NCBI RefSeq assembly: GCF_021044825.1 | Contig: NZ_JAJNOC010000001.1 | Location: 868,001-932,000 of the forward strand | From: Massilia phyllostachyos | GTDB taxonomy: Bacteria > Pseudomonadota > Gammaproteobacteria > Burkholderiales > Burkholderiaceae_D | Length of the DNA: 64,000 bases | Direction of reading: 5' to 3' | Shown here: piece after piece, positions 25,925 to 35,113 of the stretch | Layout: the number at the start of each line of letters is the position of its first letter | Numbering within the stretch: the first letter of the stretch is position 1 | Made by a program: the position numbers and the translations under genes | Notes under the pieces: model-generated | Databases searched by the model: none | What the model was told of the DNA's origin: nothing | The model's input: the letters and a program-made list of their open reading frames with translations, nothing else

Positions 25925-26412
25925 GGACTGGATTCCTTGTCGTTGCTGCTATAGCAAATTGGTCGCCGGCGCATGTCTGCGTTCCGCTGTCGACCCCGCT
26001 TGAAAATATTGTAGCGATTTCGCTACACAAAAAAGCAACAAATTTTTGTCGATTTTTCGTGGGTGGAGACTTTTCGGCGCCCCATTCAGCACCTAGTTGC
26101 TACTAGGGCAGAGGGGCGTTTTCCCTATGAGTGAGCTCGTTTTCTCGTGTTGCTGTATTAGCATAGCTCGCATTAAAATTTTTTCCTAGAAGTTTTTTCA
26201 TACTGGCGCATAGAAGGTGCTGCACTGCTAATAAATTGATTGCACTCATCTTTTTGTTGCTATAGGGTATACACGAGATGCCAAAAAAATGCCGATGAGG
26301 AGACGTCGGACGGCATCGAACCCGCGGCAGCTGCGGGGTGGGATGGAACGATCCCGCCTGTACACTGTTGGGCGCAGCTCCTACAAAAACGACGAATAAA
26401 AGGAAAGCATCG
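25925..26412. promoter_or_regulatory. AT-rich divergent control region of the sugar-acid island
   Basis: 488 bases without a convincing gene, between the DapA-family gene (minus) and the TonB receptor (plus). It contains an imperfect dyad ttgct-gctat-agcaa at 25943-25957, the perfect dyad at 26010-26027, and a possible plus-strand promoter (ttgatt at 26236, ctatag at 26260, 18-base spacer). The motif ttgctatag/tgctatag occurs near both gene starts. The receptor start has AAAGGA six to ten bases upstream. Confidence 0.5.
26010..26027. promoter_or_regulatory. Candidate operator: perfect 7-bp-arm palindrome
   Basis: tgtagcg-attt-cgctaca lies 86 bases upstream of the DapA-family start. Size and position fit a binding site for the IclR regulator of the same operon. 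Confidence 0.5.
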
Positions 26413-29148
26413 ATGAAACACGCAACCATCTACGGCCTGCTGCTGTCGTCGGCCCTCACCGCATCCGGCCTCGCCTCGCAATCGGTATCCGCGCAGGAAG
26501 CGCAGGCGAGCGCGCCGGGGCAGGGCGAGGCGACGGGCCCGGTGGCGCCAGGCCAGGCCGCGCAGACTTCCTCGCAGGCGGCGACCGAACCGCCGGCCGC
26601 CATGCCGGCCGAAACCGTGATCGTCAGCGGCATCCGCCGCAGCCTGGAATCGGCCCGTAACGCCAAGCGCAACGCTTCCCAGATCGTCGATTCGATCGTC
26701 GCGGACGACATCGGCAAGCTGCCGGACCGGAACGTGGCCGAATCGCTGTCGCGCGTCTCGGGCGTGCAGGTCGACCGCGGCATCGCCGAAGGCACCAGCG
26801 TCTCGATCCGCGGCCTGCGCCAGAACGTCACCCTGTTCAACGGCCGCGAGATCTTCGACTCCACCGGCCGCGGCGGCATCGGCCTGGACCAGAACGGCAC
26901 CTCGACCTATGGCGTGATGGCGCTGGTGCCGTCCGACCTGATCGCGCGCCTGGACGTGACCAAGCTGGCCGGCGCCGAGCAGGTCTCGGGCGGCCTTGGC
27001 GGCATCATCGACATCCGCACCCGCATGCCGCTCGACGGCCCGGAATCGCAGGTCGCCGTGCGCGCCGCCGCCACCTACGACCAGCTGCCCGGCAAGACCG
27101 GCTCGGAGCTGTTCGGCATGTGGTCCGGGAAGTTCGCCAACAACACCCTGGGCTTCCTGCTGTCCGTCTCCGCCGACACGCGCAAGCTTGCGCAGGAAGG
27201 CCTGGACACCTTCTCCGGTTACCGCGCCTACAACCAGACCGTCGGCGGCGCTACCGTCGCGCGCTTCGGCAACCAGGACGTGCGCGCCCAGGACATCGCG
27301 GAAAAGCGCGAGAAGCGCGGCCTGAGCGCCGCCGTCCAATGGCGCCCCAGCAACCGGCTCGAGATCAGCGCCGACACCTTCATGTCGAAGCTGGAATCGG
27401 ACCGCGACCGCTACTGGCTCTCCTTCAACCCGACCGATGGCCTGAGCAACGCGCGCTATTCAAGCAACAACATCCTGCTGTCCGGCCGCGCCACCACCGC
27501 GGTGCTGTCGAACACCGAATTCGCCGCCGTCGATTCCGACGTCAAGTCCTCGGCCGTGCGCGCCAGGTTCGCCGTCACCGACAGCCTGCGCGCGAATGTG
27601 GAAGCGTCCTACGGCACTTCGAAGGCCAGCTTCCACCAGCTCTACTTCCGCCTGCAGCCGCTGGCCGGCATCCAGCCGGTGGTCGACTTCGACCTGAGCA
27701 AAGGCCGCTTCGGCGAGTACGCCATCGGCGGCATCGATTTCGCCAACCCGGCGACCCTGCGCCACACCATCCTGTTCGACAACCTGTACCGCGCCGAGAC
27801 CGACACCAAGGCCCTGCGTGCCGACTTCACCCACAGCACCGGCTGGGACGTGGTCGACTCGATCGAGTTCGGCGCCCGCTACAACGTGATCGACTCCCTG
27901 CAGAACCCGCTGCGCGCCGACATCCGTCCAAGCGGCGGCATCCCGGCCAGCCAGATGAGCGCCTTCCTCGGCCAGTACGCCAGCTCCGGCGCGATCGCCG
28001 GCCTGCCGGCCAACTACACGGTGGCGGCCAAGGGCGCCTTCGGTTCCTGCGCCGATTTCGCCTCGATCCCGGCGATCGCGCGCGACCCGCAGTGCATCGA
28101 CCCGGCCAGCACCGTCAACTCGCGCGCCGGCACCTTCGACATCCGCGAGAAGTTCACCGACGCCTACGCCAAGCTGAATTACGACACCGACGTCGGCGGC
28201 GTCAACGTCTCGGGCAATGCCGGCGTGCGCTTCGTGCAGCGCAAGCTCGAATCGACCGGGAACATCATGAACGCCTCCGGCGCCTCGACCCCGACCACCT
28301 TCCTGCGCGACGACACCGAGGCGCTGCCGTCGGCGGTGGCGCGCGTCGACCTGGGCGACGGCAACCTGGTGCGCCTGGGAGCGGCGCGGGTCGCGGCTTT
28401 CCCGAATACGGCGGACCTGAACAACGGCGTGACCCTGTCGAACAATGCGGTGTTCGTGAACGGGGTGCAGACCGGCGTCGGTTCCGGCTCGGGCGGCTCG
28501 CCGAACCTCGATCCGTTCAAGGCCAACCAGGTCGACGTCTCCTTCGAAAAATACTTCGGCAAGCAGGCGCTGGCTTCGCTCGGCCTGTTCAACAAGAACA
28601 TCTCCTCCTTCATCGTGCAGCAGCAGAGCGCCGAGTCGTACAACGGCGTGAACTACTTCATCAACCGCAAGGTCAACGGCCAGGGCGCCAAGGTCAAGGG
28701 CGCCGAACTGCTGGTCCAGCTGCCGTTCTACTTCGCCCCGGAAGTGCTGCGCGACTTCGGCGTGATGGCGACCTATTCGTACATCGACTCGAGCACGCCG
28801 ATCCGCGACGCCGAGAAGCGCGTGCTGCCGTTCCCGGGGCTGTCGAAGAACAACGTCAACCTGGTGCTGTACTATGAAAGCGGCCCGCTCAGCATCCGCA
28901 CCGCCTACAACTGGCGCGACGAATACCTGGTGAGCCTGTCGGCGGCGAACACCGGCATCTACAGCGGCTCCTTCACCGACGTCGGCGCGACGGTGCGCTA
29001 CGACATCAACAAATCGGTGTCGCTGAACCTGGAAGCGAACAACCTGCTCAATAGCCGCCAGCGCACCTACGACGGCGCGGTCGAGGCGCTGCGCACCAAC
29101 GCGCAATATGGCCGCATCTTCAAGGCCAGCGTGAGCCTGAAATTCTGA
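26413..29148 (+). CDS. TonB-dependent outer-membrane receptor (carbohydrate type)
   Basis: A 911-residue protein: signal peptide ending VSAQEA, an acidic/Ala-rich linker, a plug domain and a 22-strand barrel ending in Phe (ASVSLKF). The plug start SIVADDIGKLPDRNVAESLS is the hallmark of the TonB receptor subfamily expanded in Xanthomonas, Caulobacter and Massilia for sugar uptake. It is the first plus-strand gene of the island and is followed after 10 bases by the SDR gene. It probably brings a galactose-containing oligosaccharide or sugar acid into the periplasm. ATG 26413 with AGGAAAG upstream is chosen over a frame start at 26338. Confidence 0.9.
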   Translation: MKHATIYGLLLSSALTASGLASQSVSAQEAQASAPGQGEATGPVAPGQAAQTSSQAATEPPAAMPAETVIVSGIRRSLESARNAKRNASQIVDSIVADDIGKLPDRNVAESLSRVSGVQVDRGIAEGTSVSIRGLRQNVTLFNGREIFDSTGRGGIGLDQNGTSTYGVMALVPSDLIARLDVTKLAGAEQVSGGLGGIIDIRTRMPLDGPESQVAVRAAATYDQLPGKTGSELFGMWSGKFANNTLGFLLSVSADTRKLAQEGLDTFSGYRAYNQTVGGATVARFGNQDVRAQDIAEKREKRGLSAAVQWRPSNRLEISADTFMSKLESDRDRYWLSFNPTDGLSNARYSSNNILLSGRATTAVLSNTEFAAVDSDVKSSAVRARFAVTDSLRANVEASYGTSKASFHQLYFRLQPLAGIQPVVDFDLSKGRFGEYAIGGIDFANPATLRHTILFDNLYRAETDTKALRADFTHSTGWDVVDSIEFGARYNVIDSLQNPLRADIRPSGGIPASQMSAFLGQYASSGAIAGLPANYTVAAKGAFGSCADFASIPAIARDPQCIDPASTVNSRAGTFDIREKFTDAYAKLNYDTDVGGVNVSGNAGVRFVQRKLESTGNIMNASGASTPTTFLRDDTEALPSAVARVDLGDGNLVRLGAARVAAFPNTADLNNGVTLSNNAVFVNGVQTGVGSGSGGSPNLDPFKANQVDVSFEKYFGKQALASLGLFNKNISSFIVQQQSAESYNGVNYFINRKVNGQGAKVKGAELLVQLPFYFAPEVLRDFGVMATYSYIDSSTPIRDAEKRVLPFPGLSKNNVNLVLYYESGPLSIRTAYNWRDEYLVSLSAANTGIYSGSFTDVGATVRYDINKSVSLNLEANNLLNSRQRTYDGAVEALRTNAQYGRIFKASVSLKF

Positions 29149-29158
29149 TAGGGAGCCT

Positions 29159-29890
29159 ATGCAAGAGAACCTGAAGGGCAAGCGGGTGCTCGTCACCGGC
29201 GCGGCCAGCGGCATCGGCGCGGCCATCGCGGCGCGCTTCACCCAGGCGGGCGCGCTGGTGGCGGGGCTCGACCTCAAGCGCTGCGAAGGCGTGGCGTGTT
29301 CGCTGGTGGCGGACCTGCGCAGCGATGCGCAGCTCGACGACGCCTTCGCCATCGCGCTGGACAGCATCGGCATGCCAGACGTCGTGGTGCACGCGGCCGC
29401 GCTGCAGCCGAAGGGCGGGGTGCTCGATACCGACCCGCAGGCCTATGCCGACGCCTACGACGTCAACGTCCTCGGCGCGGTGCGCCTGATGCGGCGCTGC
29501 GTGCCGCACATGCGGCAGGCCGGAGAAGGCGCGATCGTGCTGCTGTCGTCGATCAACGCCAGCTTCGCCACGCCGACCCTGGCCGCCTACGCGGCCTCCA
29601 AGGCGGCGCTGGAAAACCTGACGAAGACCGCCGCGCTGGAATTCGCGCCCGATGGCATCCGGGTCAACGCCATCGCGCCGGCCTCGATCGACACGCCGAT
29701 GCTGCGCGGCTCGTATGCGGACAGCCCGGCAGGCGCGCTCGACGCCAACAAGTCGCGCCACCCCCTTTCGCGCTTCGGCACCACCCAGGAGGTGGCCGAG
29801 CTGGCCCTGTTCCTTGCCTCAGGCAGGGCAGGCTGGATCACCGGAGCGATCTACCCCATCGACGGAGGCGCCAGTGTCACTCGCAGATGA
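29159..29890 (+). CDS. SDR-family sugar dehydrogenase (galactose 1-dehydrogenase candidate)
   Basis: A 243-residue classical short-chain dehydrogenase with cofactor motif TGAASGIG, the conserved Asp in LVADLRSD, catalytic Ser (LLSSINAS) and YAASK. GLDLKRCEG after strand 2 suggests NAD rather than NADP preference. In this operon it would oxidise the aldose to the lactone opened by the SMP-30 domain two genes on. Start ATG 29159 is preceded by AGGGAG. The end overlaps the kinase gene by 17 bases. Substrate is an inference from neighbours. Confidence 0.85.
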   Translation: MQENLKGKRVLVTGAASGIGAAIAARFTQAGALVAGLDLKRCEGVACSLVADLRSDAQLDDAFAIALDSIGMPDVVVHAAALQPKGGVLDTDPQAYADAYDVNVLGAVRLMRRCVPHMRQAGEGAIVLLSSINASFATPTLAAYAASKAALENLTKTAALEFAPDGIRVNAIAPASIDTPMLRGSYADSPAGALDANKSRHPLSRFGTTQEVAELALFLASGRAGWITGAIYPIDGGASVTRR

Positions 29891-30830
29891 TTCCCAGGGC
29901 GCCGGCAGCATCGTCGGCATCAACTGGGGCAGCACCAACTTTCGCGCCTACCTGATCGGCGCCGACGGCGTCCTGCTCGACGAATTCAGCCGCCCGGCCG
30001 GTGTCGCGAAACTCGACCGCCCCGGCATGGAAGCGCTGATGCGCGAGCTGGCGCTGCAGTGGCCGGAGCACGTGCCGCCGGCCTCGCGCTACCATAGCGC
30101 GGTGTACGCGGCCGGCATGATCGGCTCGAACGTGGGCTGGCAGGAAGCGCCCTATGTGGTGGCGCCGGCCGGCCTGCGCGAACTTGGCGCAGGAACGGTT
30201 CCCGCGACGATCGGCGGCGTCATGCTGCGCATCGTGCCGGGCATGACCTGCACCCGCGAGCACGACGGCGGCCCCGACATCCTGCGCGGAGAAGAGATCG
30301 AGCTGTTCGGCTTCGCCCGCTTGCATCCGGAATGGGACGGCTTCGTCGCGCTGCCCGGCACCCACACCAAATGGGTGCGCTTCGGCGGCGGCCAGCTGCT
30401 GGACTTCTTCACCAGCATGTCGGGCGAGATGTTCGACCGCCTCACGTCCGCCGGGCTGCTGGCCTCGATCGTGGAAGGCGAGGCGCATGCCGGCGACGCG
30501 TTTTATGAAGGCGTGCGGCTCGGCAGCGAGCGCGCGCTCGGCCTGGGCACGCTGCTGTTCGGCGCCCGCGCGCGGGTGATCCGCGGCCAGCTGGCGCGCA
30601 GCGAATCCAGTTCCTTCCTGCGCGGCCTGCTGATCGGTTCCGAGATCGCCGACGCCTTGGCCATGCATCCCGGCCTGAAGGATGCGTCGGTGCCGCTGAT
30701 CGGCAGCGGGCCCGTATGCCGGCTGTATGCAGCCGCACTAGAGCGCCTGGGCGTGCGCAGCAGCTTCGTCGATTCGCGCGTGGCCTGCCTGATGGGCTTC
30801 AGCGCGCTGCACCGGGAGGCCGGCCGATGA
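29874..30830 (+). CDS. dgoK: 2-dehydro-3-deoxygalactonokinase
   Basis: A 318-residue ASKHA-fold sugar kinase of the DgoK family: GINWGSTNFRAYLIG (phosphate 1 motif), YAAGMIGSNVGWQEAPYV, DILRGEEIELFGF, LPGTHTKWV and LIGSEIADAL. It phosphorylates 2-keto-3-deoxygalactonate to KDPGal in the cytoplasm. GTG 29874 with GGAGG at 29864-29868 is the likely start, inside the end of the SDR gene. The stop overlaps the next gene's ATG (ATGA). The gene strongly points to a galactose/galactonate pathway. Confidence 0.92.
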   Translation: MSLADDSQGAGSIVGINWGSTNFRAYLIGADGVLLDEFSRPAGVAKLDRPGMEALMRELALQWPEHVPPASRYHSAVYAAGMIGSNVGWQEAPYVVAPAGLRELGAGTVPATIGGVMLRIVPGMTCTREHDGGPDILRGEEIELFGFARLHPEWDGFVALPGTHTKWVRFGGGQLLDFFTSMSGEMFDRLTSAGLLASIVEGEAHAGDAFYEGVRLGSERALGLGTLLFGARARVIRGQLARSESSSFLRGLLIGSEIADALAMHPGLKDASVPLIGSGPVCRLYAAALERLGVRSSFVDSRVACLMGFSALHREAGR

Positions 30831-32296
30831 ACGCGCACGCACTGGCGGTGGCACGCCTCGACGCCACCCTGGCAGAGGTTCCGGTGATCGCCATCCTGCG
30901 CGGCATCCGGCCGGAGGAGGCGATCGATATCGTCGAGGCGCTGTACGCGGCCGGCATCCGGGTGGCCGAGGTGCCCCTGAATTCGCCGCAGCCCTTCGAC
31001 ACCATCCGCGCCCTGGTCGCGCACTTCGGCAAGCGCATGGTGCTCGGCGGCGGCACCGTGCTCACGGTCGAACAGGTCGCCGAGCTGGCCGCCTGCGGCG
31101 CCAGCCTGTGCGTGTCGCCGAACACGGATCCGGACGTGATCCGCGCCGCCATCGCCCACGGCATGGCGCCGGCGCCCGGCTTCCTGAGCCCGACTGAGGC
31201 CTTCGCCGCGGTGGCGGCGGGCGCGCGCCACCTGAAGATGTTCCCGGCCGCCGGCCGCGCGGGCGACCTTGCCGCGCTGCGCAGCGTGCTGCCACGTGAT
31301 GTGCAGCTGGTCGGCGTCGGCGGCGTGAATGCGCTCAACGGCGCGGAACTGGCCGCCGCAGGCGCGTCTTCCTTCGGCATCGGCGGCGACCTGTACAAGC
31401 CCGGCATGACGGCGGAGGAGGTGGGCGCACGCGCCAGCGCCATGCTGCCGTATTTCGCGCCAGGCTGGCTGGCGCGCAAGGCGGCGCTGGTCTGCAATCC
31501 GCAGGCGACCATCGGCGAATCGCCGCTGTGGGATCGAGCGTCGCAGCGCCTGCTGTGGACCGACCCGCCGGGCCGGCGCCTGCTGCATCCCGAAGGCGCC
31601 ATCGCTGTCGAGGAGCCGCTGTATGGGATCGCCGCGCTGCCGGACGGCGGCATCGTCGGCGCTACCGCGAACCGCCTGTGCGGCGTCGATGCCGTCACGG
31701 GCGCCATCGAGCGCGGCCCCGCCATTGACCTCGCGCCGGGCCTGCGCCTGAACGACATGGCGGTGGATGCGCGCGGCGGCATCTGGGTGGGCGCCATGCA
31801 CGGCGGGCTGCTGGCCGGCACCGGCGCCCTTTATTACGCCGGCCATCCCAAGGCGCAGCCGCGCAAGGTGGCCGCGAACCTGGGCGTGCCGAACGGGATG
31901 GCCTTCAGCCCGGATGGCGGCACGCTCTACCTGGTCGACACGCTGGCGCGCACCTTGCTGGCCTACCGCGTCGACGCAGAGGCGGGCGCCCTGTCGGAAC
32001 CGGTCATCGTCAGCGACTTCATGAACATTCCCGGCAAGCCGGACGGCATGACGGTGGCGCCGGACGGCAGCCTGTGGGTGGCGATGTGGGGCGGCGGCTG
32101 CGTGGTGCAGCTGGCGCCCGACGGCGCGCTGCAGCAGCAGCTACGCATTCCCGCTCCCCATGTCAGCAGCCTGTGCTTCGCCCCCGGCGGCAAGCTGTAC
32201 GTCACCACTTCGCGCATGCGCCTCGGACCCCGCCAGCTGGCGGACGCACCGGGCTCCGGCGGCCTGTTCCTGATCGAGGGGGCCGCCATGCCGTAA
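30827..32296 (+). CDS. dgoA: Fusion: KDPGal aldolase (DgoA) + SMP-30/gluconolactonase domain
   Basis: One uninterrupted 489-residue reading frame. Residues 1 to about 210 are a KDPG/KDPGal aldolase with E48 in AEVPLNSPQPF, GGGTVLTVEQV and Schiff-base K137 (HLKMFPAAGRAG). The LNSPQ motif is that of DgoA rather than Eda. Residues about 218-489 form a six-bladed SMP-30/regucalcin lactonase: metal ligand E231 (IGESPLWD), LRLNDMAVD, GVPNGMAFSPDGGTLY, KPDGMTVAPDG. The first domain splits KDPGal to pyruvate and glyceraldehyde 3-phosphate; the second likely opens galactonolactone. Both are steps of the same pathway but not consecutive. A four-base overlap couples it to dgoK. Confidence 0.9.
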   Translation: MNAHALAVARLDATLAEVPVIAILRGIRPEEAIDIVEALYAAGIRVAEVPLNSPQPFDTIRALVAHFGKRMVLGGGTVLTVEQVAELAACGASLCVSPNTDPDVIRAAIAHGMAPAPGFLSPTEAFAAVAAGARHLKMFPAAGRAGDLAALRSVLPRDVQLVGVGGVNALNGAELAAAGASSFGIGGDLYKPGMTAEEVGARASAMLPYFAPGWLARKAALVCNPQATIGESPLWDRASQRLLWTDPPGRRLLHPEGAIAVEEPLYGIAALPDGGIVGATANRLCGVDAVTGAIERGPAIDLAPGLRLNDMAVDARGGIWVGAMHGGLLAGTGALYYAGHPKAQPRKVAANLGVPNGMAFSPDGGTLYLVDTLARTLLAYRVDAEAGALSEPVIVSDFMNIPGKPDGMTVAPDGSLWVAMWGGGCVVQLAPDGALQQQLRIPAPHVSSLCFAPGGKLYVTTSRMRLGPRQLADAPGSGGLFLIEGAAMP

Positions 32297-32347
32297 GACC
32301 GCCCAGAGCGTTGGGCACACCCATACAATAAAAGACTGGAGACAGAA

Positions 32348-35113
32348 ATGAAAAGCGTTTCACGCCTCGCGCTGTCCGGATTGTTGTGCCTGACGACCCT
32401 GGGAGCCGCCGCCCAGGACATCGTCATCGATAACGGCGGCGCCGGCTTCGCCACCGCCGGCAGCTGGACCGCCAGCACCTTCGACGCCGGCTACCACGGC
32501 ACGAATTACCTGCACGACGGCAGCGCCGCGGCGGACAGCGGCAAGTCCGCGACCTGGACGCCGACGATTCCCAACGCCGGCGACTACCTGGTCTACATGC
32601 GCTGGCCGGCGGCCCCCAACCGCCCCAGCGCCGCGCCGGTCGAGATCAAGCACGCCGGCGGCATCGACAGCGGCAGGACCGTCAACCAGCAGACGGGCGG
32701 CGGCAACTGGGTGCTGATCGGGCAATACGCGCTGGCGGCGGGAACCGGCAACTACGTGCGCATCCATGCGAGCAGTCCCGGCTACACGATCGCCGACGCG
32801 GTGCGCTTCGAGCCCGCCACCAGCACCAACGTGGCCCTCGACAAGCCGGTCTCCGTGAGTTCGACCGATGGGGCCAACGCCGGTGCGAATGCGGTCGATG
32901 GCGTCATCGCCGACTCCTCGCGCTGGCTGAGCGCCAATACCAATGGCCCGCACACGCTGACGGTGGACCTGGGCGCAAGCAGCACCCTGATCTGCGCCCA
33001 CCTGCACACCGGCTACGGCGCCGGCAGCGCGGTGGCGAACGCGAAGCTGCAGTCCTGGAACGGCAGCGCCTGGACCGACATTCCCGGCTCGGCGATGAGC
33101 GGCAACAGCGACGTCGACGTGCAACTGCTGTTCACCAACCCGGTCACCACCAGCCGCGTGCGGCTGGTCGCGAGCGACAACGGCTATGTGCGGGTGAAGG
33201 AGCTGAAGCTGTTCTCCAGCGCCTTGTCGGGCTGCCCGGGACTGGGCAGCGCGCCTGTGCCGGCCGGCTCGCCGCGCACCGACATCCTCGTCAACCTGAG
33301 CGGCTACGACATCGGCAAGCCGAAGCGCTTCACCGCGCCGCGCATGGCGGACGGCACGCCGTTCTCGATCCTGCAGGCGGGCAGCGTGGTGCACAGCGGG
33401 ACGATTACCGGCAACGTCGGCGACTTCAGCGACTTCAATCCGGCGGGCAGCCTGGAATATGTGATCCAGGCCGGCGGCAAGGAATCGTATCCCTTCACCA
33501 TCGCGCCCAATTGGATCGAGCGGGTTTCCTATCAGCTGGCGCTGGACTTCATGATCGAGGCGCGCTGCTACAACAACGTCAGCAACACCTGCATCACGGG
33601 CCTGGCCTGGCGCGACTCGCACCAGTTCTCCTTCGAGGTCTCGACCCTGGTGCAGATGCTGATGTCGAATCCGAGCGCATGGGAGCGGCTGCCGCGCAAG
33701 GTCGCATACAGCTTCAACCCGTCCTACCAGACCCTGAACCCGCCGAACGCCAATGCGCCCGACATCGTGAAATTGATTCATTGGGGCGCGGACCGCATCC
33801 TGAAAGTGAACGGCGGGACCAGCGGCAACCATCCGCTGCTCAAGGGCGAGCTGGCGGCCTTCCTGTATGCCTGGCCGATGCTGAAACCCTGGATCAGCCA
33901 GGCGGACTACGAGCGCGTGCGCGACTACACCTTCGGCAACTGGGGCCATGCCGGCACCGGCAGCGTCGCGTGGTACGAACTGTCGCCGGCGCCGACCGGT
34001 AATATGTTCTCGACCTATACCGTCATGGGCAGCGGCAAGGGACAGTTCCCGCCAGGGCACTCGGTGGCGCCGAATCTCATGATGCATGCGGTGGCCCTGC
34101 GCGAAGGCCGCTCCGACGCCCAACTGTATCTGGATGCGGCCTACAACCAGGCGCAGTGGATCATCGCGAACCTCGACTGGGACGACCCCACGGCCACCAA
34201 GGGTCAGCGCATGAGCGAGCACAAGACGATGGAGGGCCTGGCCTTCTACCAGCAGATGTTCCCGGTCCAGGCACCAAGTGGACTGCTGGCGAAGATCGAG
34301 GACTGGGCCGCGGTGATGGTCGCGCGTTCGGAGAACATGTGGGACTTCCGCAGGTACAGCGCGACCCTGTGGGTGATCCCCGAGTACAACGAGCCCGGCA
34401 ATGTGCTGGGCTTCCCGGCTGCGGCCCTCGCCGCCGTGCAGGTGCTGCCGGATGCGGCGACGCGCGAGCGCCTGCGCGAGATCGCGATGGCCCAGGTCGA
34501 CAATGGTTTCGGGCGCAATCCGCACGGCCGCCACTTTTCCTACGATGCGGCGCGCGAAGTGGAAGGCGTCGAAGTCGGCTGGAGCACTTATCTCAACGGC
34601 GGCAATGGCCAGCTGATGGCGGTGCATGGCGTGATCGACGGCGCGCCCAAGGAAGCGGCCTATCCGTTCGCGCCGAACGCGGGCGCCGGCTACACCGAAG
34701 GCTGGATAGCCTTCAACACTGCGTGGAACGCCAGCCTGGCCTATATGGCGGGGGACGATACCACGCTCGCCGTCTTCAACAGCGGCTTCACCATGCGCCC
34801 GGCCACGCTCACCTATGGAAGCTTCGGCATCGAGCTGAAGGCGCCGCTCGACTTCGACTATGCCGCCGTCGAGACGGGCGTGGTCGACATCGTCACCAGC
34901 AACGGTGACATCGAGCGCATCGTGGTGACGGAAAAGTCGGCCAGCAGCTTCTGGTTCCGTAACACGGTGACATTGGCGAACGGCGCCCGGAGCGACGGCG
35001 ACGGCGTGGTGCAGGCGCCGAACGGGGGCTGGTTCGAAGTCTCCTACGGCGCCGGCAACTTCCGCAAGACGGTGCGTTACCAGGCCAGCGGCGCGACGTT
35101 CAGCCGCCTGTGA
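32348..35113 (+). CDS. Secreted multidomain GH9-like glycoside hydrolase, divergent
   Basis: A 921-residue exported protein (signal ends GAAAQD). Domains: golvesin/xanthan-lyase-like beta domain (about 22-160: DNGGAGFATAGSWTAST), F5/8 type C domain (about 165-295: NVALDKPVSVSSTDGANAGA), an Ig-like domain as found before GH9 modules (about 312-390: VNLSGYDIGKPKRF), and an (alpha/alpha)6-type catalytic region. GH9-like segments are GFGRNPHGRHFSYDA and YTEGWIAFNTAWNASLAYM. The GH9 DAGD motif appears altered: LAWRDSHQFSF keeps one Asp. It probably degrades a plant or algal glycan outside the cell, supplying sugar to the island. The exact family and substrate are unknown. Aggagaca precedes ATG 32348. 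Confidence 0.72.
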   Translation: MKSVSRLALSGLLCLTTLGAAAQDIVIDNGGAGFATAGSWTASTFDAGYHGTNYLHDGSAAADSGKSATWTPTIPNAGDYLVYMRWPAAPNRPSAAPVEIKHAGGIDSGRTVNQQTGGGNWVLIGQYALAAGTGNYVRIHASSPGYTIADAVRFEPATSTNVALDKPVSVSSTDGANAGANAVDGVIADSSRWLSANTNGPHTLTVDLGASSTLICAHLHTGYGAGSAVANAKLQSWNGSAWTDIPGSAMSGNSDVDVQLLFTNPVTTSRVRLVASDNGYVRVKELKLFSSALSGCPGLGSAPVPAGSPRTDILVNLSGYDIGKPKRFTAPRMADGTPFSILQAGSVVHSGTITGNVGDFSDFNPAGSLEYVIQAGGKESYPFTIAPNWIERVSYQLALDFMIEARCYNNVSNTCITGLAWRDSHQFSFEVSTLVQMLMSNPSAWERLPRKVAYSFNPSYQTLNPPNANAPDIVKLIHWGADRILKVNGGTSGNHPLLKGELAAFLYAWPMLKPWISQADYERVRDYTFGNWGHAGTGSVAWYELSPAPTGNMFSTYTVMGSGKGQFPPGHSVAPNLMMHAVALREGRSDAQLYLDAAYNQAQWIIANLDWDDPTATKGQRMSEHKTMEGLAFYQQMFPVQAPSGLLAKIEDWAAVMVARSENMWDFRRYSATLWVIPEYNEPGNVLGFPAAALAAVQVLPDAATRERLREIAMAQVDNGFGRNPHGRHFSYDAAREVEGVEVGWSTYLNGGNGQLMAVHGVIDGAPKEAAYPFAPNAGAGYTEGWIAFNTAWNASLAYMAGDDTTLAVFNSGFTMRPATLTYGSFGIELKAPLDFDYAAVETGVVDIVTSNGDIERIVVTEKSASSFWFRNTVTLANGARSDGDGVVQAPNGGWFEVSYGAGNFRKTVRYQASGATFSRL

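Noticed and set aside
30827..32296. Possibility that the aldolase-lactonase fusion is two separate genes
   Set aside because: The frame is continuous through the linker with no stop and no ribosome-binding site or suitable start codon near residue 215.
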